The notes beneath the pieces are model-generated. The model was not told the DNA's origin, ran no database searches, and saw nothing but the letters and a program-made list of their open reading frames with translations. The translations under genes and the position numbers were made by a program. Below, one piece after another: positions 1 through 5,027 of a stretch of DNA of 9,229 bases (its first letter is position 1; the number at the start of each line of letters is the position of its first letter). Origin of the DNA: an uncultured Oscillospiraceae bacterium (GTDB lineage: Bacteria > Bacillota > Clostridia > Oscillospirales > Ruminococcaceae); contig CATXYA010000036.1 of the NCBI GenBank assembly GCA_958403605.1, positions 1 through 9,229 on the forward strand. Direction: 5' to 3'.

Positions 1-46
1 AAGTCAAGGAATATCAAGGGTTTACGCGCTCGATTAGTGTACTGCC
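1..46. other. Possible end of an inserted element (foreign side of a broken gene)
   Basis: This stretch follows, on the minus strand, the first ten codons of a phosphatase gene but has no resemblance to the rest of that gene. It is AT-rich compared with the neighbouring genes and contains TCAAGG twice, at 4-9 and 14-19, with a 10-bp period. Short direct repeats of this kind are often seen next to integrase crossover sites, but no integrase gene is visible because the window ends here. Two plus-strand frames are open across it (1 to about 141 and 3 to about 190); neither gives a protein I recognise. That it is an element end is inferred only from the broken gene. Confidence 0.25.
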
Positions 47-73
47 GTGGCAAACGAACAGAATTTTTATCAT
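14..73 (-). pseudogene. Truncated 5' end of low-molecular-weight protein tyrosine phosphatase gene
   Basis: Reading leftwards from an ATG at 73, the peptide is MIKILFVCHGSTLIERVNP and then TGA at 14-16. The first ten residues match the very characteristic start of low-molecular-weight protein tyrosine phosphatases, which typically continue CHGNICRSPMAE. The nucleophile Cys8 is present, but the C-X5-R phosphate-binding loop is not completed: residue 14 is Ile rather than Arg, and nothing of the Ser-Pro that follows remains. An AAAGGAG ribosome binding site lies at 84-90, ten bases before the ATG, and an extended -10 promoter lies at 130-138, so the expression signals of a real gene survive. 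A normal family member is about 150 residues; here only 19 are left. The likely cause is insertion of foreign DNA just after codon 10. The alternative, a chance short ORF, is less likely given motif, ribosome binding site and promoter together, but ten residues is a short match. Confidence 0.55.
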
Positions 74-129
74 TGCTGCAAAGCTCCTTTATTTTTTCTC
101 GCGGTTTCCTCAGAAACGCCATTGGCTTT

Positions 130-138
130 ATGATACCA
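130..138 (-). promoter_or_regulatory. Extended -10 promoter for the truncated phosphatase gene
   Basis: On the minus strand the sequence reads TGGTATCAT, an extended -10 element (TGn followed by a hexamer one base from TATAAT). No good -35 hexamer is visible at the usual distance, which is common for extended -10 promoters. A start near 123 would give a leader of about 50 bases carrying the AAAGGAG site. The 13 bases 130-142 match those of the AIM24 promoter at 8679-8691 with one difference. Confidence 0.5.
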
Positions 139-173
139 TAAGATGCTCTTCCCCTCCAGCAGCGCCGCTATCA

Positions 174-207
174 GCAAAAAAGAGCAGGCCCTAGGGCTTG
201 CTCTTTT
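174..207 (-). terminator. Rho-independent terminator of the response regulator gene
   Basis: Arms 178-191 and 194-207 form a stem that is perfect apart from one internal mismatch (187/198), capped by a tight loop. On the minus strand it is followed by a run of six U (181-176). The hairpin starts inside the last codons of the response regulator, whose TAG stop (191-193) lies at the apex. On the plus strand the mismatch becomes a G-U pair and the stem ends in four U, so it may also stop transcription entering from the left. Confidence 0.85.
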
Positions 208-967
208 CATTAAAATTGCCCGCTCCGCTTTGCACTTCGGCGCGGTATTCTCCCGGGGCCTGGCCCACGGATTTCTTAAAGGCTTGATAAAAATAGGCGT
301 AGTCATGGAACCCGCAGGCAAAGCTTACGTCCTTGATGGGCACCATGGGGTCGCGCAGCAGCTTTTTTGCCTTTTCCATGCGCAAATCCGTGAGGATGTG
401 GATGAAATTCCTGCCGGTCTCCTTTTTTACCACGGTGCTCAAATAAGCAGGGTGCACATAAAACACTTCCGCCAAGGTCTGCAGCGTGAGGTCTTCACAA
501 TAATGCTCCTGCAGGTAGGCCAGGACATTTTTCACCAAGAAGCTCAGTTTTTGCGCTGGGCCGGGCGCCGCCTGTTGCTCTTCGGGCGCGATGGGCGCCG
601 CCATGCGAGCCGAGGCTTTATGCACGGCTCGGATCAGCTCGGCGTCGTCCACGGGCTTCAAAATAAAATCCACCGCGCCAAGCTTGACTGCTTCCCGCGC
701 CCATTCAAACTCCTGATAACCGGTGATGAAGATCACCTGCATGCCGTCCCGGGACGCCCGGTGGAGCATTTCCAGCCCGCTCATGCCCGGCATTTTGATA
801 TCCGAGATCACCAGGTCCGGCCGGTGCACTTCGATCATCCGCAGGCCGTCCTCCCCGTTGCCCGCCGTCCCGGCCACGGCATAGCCCAGCTGTGCCCATG
901 GGATGGTCTGTGCCAAGGCTCGCACCGTCAAAATATTATCGTCCACGATCAAGACCGAACGTTCCAT
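191..967 (-). CDS. YesN-like response regulator, receiver plus AraC-type DNA-binding domain
   Basis: This 258-residue protein is a two-component transcription regulator. The N-terminal receiver (about 1-122) has the acidic pair Asp9-Asp10, the phosphoacceptor Asp56 in VISDIKMPGMSG, the switch Thr82 in FITGYQEF, and Lys104 in LKPVDD. A short linker rich in Ala, Pro and Gln (about 122-140) leads to a two-helix-turn-helix AraC domain (about 143-245) with LTLQTLAEVFYVHPAYLS as the first HTH and IKDVSFACGFHDYAYFYQAFKK as the conserved second unit. It is compact: YesN proteins are often 350-500 residues with a long middle region. The ATG at 967 is preceded by GGAAAGGAAA at a suitable distance. The protein is the natural partner of the YesM-type kinase at 5028-6860 and probably activates the transporter operon, although the gene is separated from the kinase by that operon and has its own promoter. 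No other regulator lies in the core locus. Confidence 0.92.
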   Translation of the reverse strand: MERSVLIVDDNILTVRALAQTIPWAQLGYAVAGTAGNGEDGLRMIEVHRPDLVISDIKMPGMSGLEMLHRASRDGMQVIFITGYQEFEWAREAVKLGAVDFILKPVDDAELIRAVHKASARMAAPIAPEEQQAAPGPAQKLSFLVKNVLAYLQEHYCEDLTLQTLAEVFYVHPAYLSTVVKKETGRNFIHILTDLRMEKAKKLLRDPMVPIKDVSFACGFHDYAYFYQAFKKSVGQAPGEYRAEVQSGAGNFNEKSKP

Positions 968-994
968 GGCCGTTTCCTTTCCGGGTCCACCACG

Positions 995-1012
995 CTGGTA
1001 CCCTGATACCAG
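995..1012 (-). promoter_or_regulatory. Inverted repeat over the response regulator transcription start
   Basis: A perfect 6-bp inverted repeat, CTGGTA (995-1000) and TACCAG (1007-1012) with a 6-base spacer, touches the -10 hexamer (1011-1016) and covers the predicted start near 1004. A protein bound here would block initiation, so it could be an operator. It could also simply fold as a small hairpin at the 5' end of the mRNA. Which protein binds, if any, cannot be read from the sequence. Confidence 0.35.
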
Positions 1013-1038
1013 TATAACCCCGCCGCAGCGAAAACCAA
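1011..1038 (-). promoter_or_regulatory. Promoter of the response regulator gene
   Basis: On the minus strand, TTGGTT (1038-1033) and TATACT (1016-1011) are separated by 16 bases, a reasonable sigma-A promoter. The predicted start near 1004 leaves a leader of about 37 bases before the ATG at 967. This promoter lies in the 97-base gap after the esterase gene, so the regulator can be made independently of the transporter operon upstream. Confidence 0.6.
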
Positions 1039-1040
1039 AG

Positions 1041-1056
1041 CTCTGCCGCGGCAGGG
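1041..1056 (-). terminator. Weak hairpin after the esterase gene
   Basis: CTGCCGCGGCAG (1043-1054) is a perfect palindrome that can form a short GC stem with a four-base loop. On the minus strand it is followed by AGCTTTGGTTTT, U-rich but interrupted, so termination would be partial at best. It lies 8 bases past the esterase stop and just upstream of the -35 of the next gene. Read-through from the operon into the response regulator is plausible. Confidence 0.25.
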
Positions 1057-1064
1057 TGGTTATT

Positions 1065-1856
1065 TTACCGGTCTAGCCAGTCCAGCACCTCCTGGATGGC
1101 CGCATCCCATACCGGCCACTCATGCGCCCCTTGCCCCACCGTCTCGGTGACATCGAACCCCTGTGCCCGGGCCAACCCGGCAAACTGTTTTCCGCTGTGC
1201 AGCAGTTCGGTATCCAGGTCGCCGCAAGTGAGGAATAGGCGCGGCAGGGGCCCGCCCTCCGCTTTTCGTGCCCCCAGCAAAGCGTGCAGATCATACCCGC
1301 TGCCAGCTACCTGGGAGAGATCGCCGAAAACATATTCATAATGGGAATAGTAGTCGTCCGGATGGTGTACCGCCGCCACAATGTCCGTCACGCCCGACAG
1401 GCTGGCCGCGGCGCTGAACAGCTGCGGATGCGCCAGAGCCGCGTACAGCGCGCCGTAGCCGCCCATCGACAGGCCCGCCACAAAGGTGTCCTCCCGCTTT
1501 TCTGAAAGCGGGAACAGCGCCCGCATCAGGGTGGGCAATTCTTCATACAGGTATTGGCCGAAGCGGTTGCCCTGTGCCATATCCACATAATAGCTGTGCT
1601 CCGCGTCCGGCATCACCACCGCCATCTGATGCTGCTGCGCATACCGCTCGATATTCGTGAACCGCTGCCAGCAGGTGCTGTCGTCCGACCAGCCGTGATA
1701 CAGGTACAGAGTGCGGAATTTTTCCTGTCCCGTCATGGGCGGGGCCTCCTGCAGGTCCCAGCCGTCGAACGAGAGCTCATAAGTGGGGATGACCACGGTG
1801 ACCGCGGTCTGCTTGCGCAGCGCCTGCGAGATAAAATTGCAATGGATCAGCGCCAT
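1065..1856 (-). CDS. Alpha/beta-hydrolase esterase of the EstA/esterase D-like (PF00756) type
   Basis: This 263-residue protein looks like a serine esterase of the family that includes tributyrin esterase EstA, acetyl-xylan esterases and feruloyl esterases. Visible elements are an oxyanion-hole region at LYLYHGWSDDSTCW (50-63), the nucleophile elbow GLSMGGYGA with Ser130 (128-136), an acid in the strand LFLTCGDLDTEL (Asp213 or Asp215), and the catalytic His245 in QGAHEWPVWD. Its length is usual for the family. There is no signal peptide or membrane segment, so it should act in the cytoplasm. The ATG at 1856 lies ten bases after the stop of the upstream permease, with AGGTGA overlapping that gap, so it belongs to the ABC transporter operon. 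It probably removes an ester group (acetyl or other acyl) from the imported compound. S-formylglutathione hydrolase is a related family, but the transport context makes that less likely. The actual substrate cannot be told from the sequence. Confidence 0.85.
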   Translation of the reverse strand: MALIHCNFISQALRKQTAVTVVIPTYELSFDGWDLQEAPPMTGQEKFRTLYLYHGWSDDSTCWQRFTNIERYAQQHQMAVVMPDAEHSYYVDMAQGNRFGQYLYEELPTLMRALFPLSEKREDTFVAGLSMGGYGALYAALAHPQLFSAAASLSGVTDIVAAVHHPDDYYSHYEYVFGDLSQVAGSGYDLHALLGARKAEGGPLPRLFLTCGDLDTELLHSGKQFAGLARAQGFDVTETVGQGAHEWPVWDAAIQEVLDWLDR

Positions 1857-1866
1857 TTAAAATCAC

Positions 1867-2706
1867 CTATCCTTTCACAGCGCCCGCCATCAGGCCGCTG
1901 GTAATATTTTTTTGAAACACCAGATAAAGTGCGATCAGGGGGATCATTGCCAGCGTGAATGCCGCGAACGCGAGGTTCAGCTCCGTGCTGTGCTTGCCGA
2001 AAAAGCCATACAGCGCCTGGGGCAGCGTCTGCAGCGTCTCCCGCGTCAGCGTCACCAGTGCGATCTGGAAATCGTTCCAGGAGAACAGCGCGTTCAAGAT
2101 CACGCTGGAGTACACCACCGGTTTCAGCATGGGGAAAACAATGCGCCAAAAGGCACCGCTTTTGCCCAACCCGTCGATGTATCCTGCCTCCTCCAGTTCC
2201 CGCGGGACGCCTTTGATAAAGCCTGTGAACATCAAAATGGAGGTGGATATTTGAAAGCCCACCTTCACCAGCACGTTGCCAAAATAGGTGTTCAGCAGGC
2301 CCACAGCCTTCAGGTTGGCGTATTCCGGCAGCAGCACCGTCTGATAGGGCACCAGCAGTCCCACTAAGAGCACCGTGTAGACGACCGTGTAAAATTTTCC
2401 CTGGTTGCGCCCCAGGACATAAGCCGCCATGGGGCAGATGACCGTCAGGATGAGCACTGTGGGCACCGTGGTGGCCAGGCTGTTGAACAGCGCCCGGTAG
2501 AAGTGGCAGACCTCAATGGCCCGGGAGAAATTTTCAAAATGGAACTCAGTGGGAAAGGCCAGGCCCGTGAAGGTGATCTGGCTTTTTGTCTTTACCGAAT
2601 AAATGAAGGAGACATACAGCGGCGACACAAACAGTGCCGCCAGCAGCGTGGCGACTGTCAGCGGAAGAGCCCGCTGCGCCGCACGCCGCAGCTTGATGGG
2701 GTTCAC
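1867..2706 (-). CDS. CUT1-family sugar ABC transporter permease, MalG-like
   Basis: This 279-residue inner-membrane protein forms one half of the translocation channel of a carbohydrate ABC importer. Six hydrophobic segments are visible at about 15-35, 75-98, 106-124, 143-163, 196-220 and 243-264. The EAA loop that docks the ATPase is at about 171-193 (LEEAGYIDGLGKSGAFWRIVFP), with the usual E-A-x-x-D-G pattern. The MalG-type C-terminal end (KNITSGLMAGAVKG) is also clear. The start is GTG at 2706, overlapping the TGA of the preceding permease by four bases (GTGA). It is supported by a perfect AAGGAGGT at 2713-2720, six bases upstream inside that gene. The esterase follows after ten bases. It works with the other permease and the binding lipoprotein; the ATPase is not encoded here. 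Confidence 0.93.
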   Translation of the reverse strand: MNPIKLRRAAQRALPLTVATLLAALFVSPLYVSFIYSVKTKSQITFTGLAFPTEFHFENFSRAIEVCHFYRALFNSLATTVPTVLILTVICPMAAYVLGRNQGKFYTVVYTVLLVGLLVPYQTVLLPEYANLKAVGLLNTYFGNVLVKVGFQISTSILMFTGFIKGVPRELEEAGYIDGLGKSGAFWRIVFPMLKPVVYSSVILNALFSWNDFQIALVTLTRETLQTLPQALYGFFGKHSTELNLAFAAFTLAMIPLIALYLVFQKNITSGLMAGAVKG

Positions 2707-3590
2707 AGTTCCACCTCCTTACCGCGCAGCAGCCGCGTCGCCAGCACAGTGATCGCCAGCAGCAGACCCACCAGCAGCATGCCGGCGGCGGCGCCATATC
2801 CCGCTTTGTGATAGACAAAAATGTTTTTGTAGACGAACATGGCCAGCGTCTCCGAATAGTTGCCCGGCCCGCCGCCCGTGGCCGCCATGGCGTAATCGAA
2901 CGCCTGGATGCCCCAGGTGAGCAGCGGCACAGGGTTGGTGGTGAAGGCGGGCACCATCAGCGGAATGGTGATCTTGAAAAGCGCACGCACCGGCCCGCAG
3001 CCCTCGATGGACGCCGCCTCGTAGTATTCGCGGGAGATCAGATTCAGCGCCGCCAGGTCCAGGATCATGCAGTAGCCCGTGTCCTTCCAAATGGCAATGG
3101 CCGCAATGGCGTAATTCACCGTTTTGATGTTTCCCAGCAGGCTTTTGATGCCGAAGAGCGCGTAAAAAACGTCCGAATAGATGTAGGAAAAGATAAAGGC
3201 CGCCAGCAGCATGCTGAGCACGAAGGGGATGAAAAACACGGTGCGCAGCAGGCTGGTATAGCGCGTCGTGCGCTGCAGCAGCAGCGCGATCAGCAGCCCC
3301 AGCATGTTGCTGGCAATCACGTACACCACCGTGAACACGAAGGTGTTCCAAATGGGCCGCAGCAGGTCCTTGTCCCGGAGCAGGGTGATGTAATTTGCCA
3401 GGCCCACAAACTCATGCTGCGCACTGTAACCGTCCCAGCGCCACAGCGAATACGGCACCGCCTGCGCCAGAGGCAGCAGAATCAGCAGCCCAAAGATTAC
3501 GACGCAGGGCGCCAAAAACAAGAGGTTGAACGCGGTGTTGCGCTTTTTCAGATCACTTTTCAAACCGATCCCTGCCATTCTTTTGTTCAA
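2703..3590 (-). CDS. CUT1-family sugar ABC transporter permease, MalF-like
   Basis: This protein of 295 residues (291 from the internal ATG) is the second channel subunit of the importer. Six membrane segments are visible at about 22-45, 82-106, 115-138, 158-183, 210-235 and 264-288. The EAA loop is at about 190-212 (YEAASIEGCGPVRALFKITIP), followed by the typical family signature TGGGPGNYSETLAMFVYKNIF (239-259). Two starts are possible. TTG at 3590 overlaps the binding-protein stop by four bases (TTGA); ATG at 3578 (residue 5) begins eight bases after that stop. Neither has a convincing Shine-Dalgarno site, so initiation probably depends on translational coupling and may be weak. I use the outer start because it keeps the overlap style of the next junction, but the ATG is equally possible. 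Confidence 0.92.
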   Translation of the reverse strand: MNKRMAGIGLKSDLKKRNTAFNLLFLAPCVVIFGLLILLPLAQAVPYSLWRWDGYSAQHEFVGLANYITLLRDKDLLRPIWNTFVFTVVYVIASNMLGLLIALLLQRTTRYTSLLRTVFFIPFVLSMLLAAFIFSYIYSDVFYALFGIKSLLGNIKTVNYAIAAIAIWKDTGYCMILDLAALNLISREYYEAASIEGCGPVRALFKITIPLMVPAFTTNPVPLLTWGIQAFDYAMAATGGGPGNYSETLAMFVYKNIFVYHKAGYGAAAGMLLVGLLLAITVLATRLLRGKEVEL

Positions 3591-4858
3591 GACAGATTTG
3601 TGAGGTCATTGTCCAACTGCTCCAGGATCTTGTCCACATCGCGGTCGTCCATGGCCGCGAAGAGCTGGCAGTCCATGTTGAACTTGTCATAGGCCTCTCC
3701 CGTAAAGTACAGGAATTTATCTGCATTCATGGTGCGGTCCGCTTTGGCGATGGCCACGATGTCCTGCATCACCGGGGGCAGCATCCCGTCGCTGGAAGCC
3801 GGGATATAGGTCAGCGCCACGGCCTGCTGTGCCCACAGGTCCACGCCCTCCTGGGAGGTCATGAAGCGCATGAAATCGAGCACTTCTTCCTTGTGCTTCG
3901 TCTGGGAGCTGACCATCCACGAGTCATCGGTGGCCTGATAAAGCAGATTTTCCCGCTCGTCATCGGAGATGGGGGTGGCGAAAACGCCAAAATTGCCGTC
4001 CGGGTTATTGGCGATGATATCGCCCACCGCCCAGCTGCCGTTGATATGCATGGGATATTTGCCGCTGGCAAACAGCTGCAGGCTCACCGAGGCGTCGGTG
4101 CCGATGTCGTCGTCGGAGGCGCAGTCCAGCCGCTCCTTGAACTGGTCGAAGGCCTGGCGCGATTCGGGGAAATCGGAAAACTTCTTTTCTCCGGATTGGA
4201 TATCCATAAAATAGCTGTAATTTTTCGTGCACTCCAAAAGGGGATACCACTGGGTGCAGAAATCACATGTCACATTGTTGGCGTCCTTGTAGGGCCGGGT
4301 AAAGGGCACGATGCCCGCCGCCTCAAACGTATGGATGATATCCATAAATTCCGTGTAAGTTTTGGGCACCGAAAGGCCATACTGCGCGAACAGGTCTTTG
4401 TTGTAAAACGTGCCCATGATGCACCAGTCCACCGGCAGGGAGTACACCTTTTCCTCCACCGTGCCCGAGGCCAGGTCCTTGGGGTCCATCGCGCGGATAA
4501 AGTCCTCTTCCGTGAGGTCCAGCAGCTGGCCGGCCTCGATGAGGTGCCGGTTGCCGATGGCCGTGCCCATGATGAGGTCGGGCGCCTCGCCGCCGGAGAT
4601 GCGCGTCTGCAGCATGTTCATGAAGCTGCCCATGTCCAGGTCCTGAATGGAGAACTCCACCTCCGGATGCTGGGCGGTGTAGGCGTCCGCCAAGGCCTTG
4701 AAGGCCGTGCGCTTGCTGCCCTCGCCCATGTAGCTGAGCACGGAGATGGTCGTCTTTTCCGCACCCGGCGCGCTGGAGTTTTCCGTTTTTGGTGCGCAGC
4801 CGCACAGCGCCGCGCCCGCCAGGGCCGCTGTCAGAATGAGACTCAACAGTTTTTTCAT
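3587..4858 (-). CDS. Extracellular sugar-binding lipoprotein of a CUT1 ABC transporter
   Basis: The 423-residue protein (from ATG 4858) is the substrate-binding component. Residues 1-20 are a lipoprotein signal: Met-Lys-Lys, a hydrophobic core, then ALCGC with Cys21 as the lipid-anchored residue. A Ser/Ala/Pro/Gly linker follows. The mature part has the layout of family 1 solute-binding proteins: ISVLSYMGEGSKR at the first strand (38-50), APDLIMGTA (92-100), VYSLPVDWCIMGTFYNKDLF (138-157), FASGKYPMHINGSWAVGDI (263-281) and a C-terminal helical part ending EQLDNDLTNLS. AAAGGAGG lies five bases before ATG 4858 and two bases before a tandem ATG at 4861, so the second ATG is better placed. A longer reading frame to 4906 would put residues before the signal peptide and bypass the ribosome binding site. 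The substrate is probably an oligosaccharide or glycoside. It is first in its operon and divergent from the sensor kinase. Confidence 0.95.
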   Translation of the reverse strand: MKKLLSLILTAALAGAALCGCAPKTENSSAPGAEKTTISVLSYMGEGSKRTAFKALADAYTAQHPEVEFSIQDLDMGSFMNMLQTRISGGEAPDLIMGTAIGNRHLIEAGQLLDLTEEDFIRAMDPKDLASGTVEEKVYSLPVDWCIMGTFYNKDLFAQYGLSVPKTYTEFMDIIHTFEAAGIVPFTRPYKDANNVTCDFCTQWYPLLECTKNYSYFMDIQSGEKKFSDFPESRQAFDQFKERLDCASDDDIGTDASVSLQLFASGKYPMHINGSWAVGDIIANNPDGNFGVFATPISDDERENLLYQATDDSWMVSSQTKHKEEVLDFMRFMTSQEGVDLWAQQAVALTYIPASSDGMLPPVMQDIVAIAKADRTMNADKFLYFTGEAYDKFNMDCQLFAAMDDRDVDKILEQLDNDLTNLS

Positions 4859-4887
4859 CATATCCTCCTTTGATTGGGTAAATTGAA

Positions 4888-4895
4888 ACGATCGT
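4888..4895. promoter_or_regulatory. Short palindrome in the binding-protein leader
   Basis: ACGATCGT is a perfect 8-bp palindrome lying 3 to 10 bases inside the predicted transcript of the binding-protein operon (start near 4898). On the plus strand its surroundings (TTGAAACGATCG) vaguely recall catabolite-response elements, but the match to that consensus is poor. A downstream repressor site is possible; 8 bp is too short to be convincing. Confidence 0.2.
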
Positions 4896-4904
4896 GCTGT
4901 CCTC

Positions 4905-4910
4905 ATTATA
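4905..4910 (-). promoter_or_regulatory. -10 element of the transporter operon promoter
   Basis: A perfect TATAAT on the minus strand (4910-4905) lies 46 bases before the binding-protein start. No recognisable -35 hexamer is found at 16-18 bases: the sequence there is TATACT. A good -10 with a poor -35 fits a promoter that needs an activator. The direct repeats at 4939-4972 begin about 41 bases upstream of the predicted start near 4898. Confidence 0.6.
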
Positions 4911-4938
4911 AATCAGTCAAATTCAACAGTATATTTGT

Positions 4939-4972
4939 TTTTTATTGGAAACTATTAGTTATTTTTATCGGA
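4939..4972. promoter_or_regulatory. Direct repeat between divergent promoters, candidate response-regulator operator
   Basis: TTTTTATTGGA (4939-4949) and TTTTTATCGGA (4962-4972) differ at one of 11 positions and are 23 bp apart, about two helical turns. AraC-type regulators commonly bind pairs of direct half-sites with roughly this period. The near copy sits at about -41 to -51 of the transporter promoter. The far copy ends at about -39 of the kinase promoter, so one bound dimer could act on both. That the YesN-like regulator binds here is inferred from position and arrangement, not from a known consensus. Confidence 0.45.
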
Positions 4973-4998
4973 TAGTGTCCTTTTGCGGCTTCTTGTGC

Positions 4999-5004
4999 TA
5001 GGAT
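4999..5004 (+). promoter_or_regulatory. Extended -10 element of the sensor kinase promoter
   Basis: TGC followed by TAGGAT (4999-5004) forms an extended -10 on the plus strand. No clear -35 hexamer precedes it. A start near 5011 gives a short leader of about 17 bases containing CCGGAGG directly before the tandem ATG codons at 5028 and 5031. Confidence 0.4.
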
Positions 5005-5027
5005 GAAGAAAACCACTCCCGGAGGCT

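Noticed and set aside
20..50. Resemblance of the left edge to the end of 23S rRNA (TCGATTAGT on the plus strand)
   Set aside because: Only about nine bases agree with the conserved rRNA end; the flanking bases do not, and the other strand reads as a phosphatase start.
143..1006. Long plus-strand ORF (287 codons) opposite the response regulator
   Set aside because: It is antisense to a clear two-domain regulator, has no ribosome binding site or recognisable domain, and is explained by high-GC codon use keeping the opposite frame open.
2808..3692. Plus-strand ORF (294 codons) opposite the MalF-like permease
   Set aside because: The composition is rich in Arg, Gln and His as expected for the complement of a membrane protein gene, and no motif is visible.
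3893..4873. Plus-strand ORF (326 codons) opposite the binding protein
   Set aside because: Antisense shadow of an unmistakable sugar-binding lipoprotein gene.
4859..4906. N-terminal extension of the binding protein to a Met at 4906
   Set aside because: It would overlap the AAAGGAGG site and put 16 residues in front of a normal lipoprotein signal peptide.
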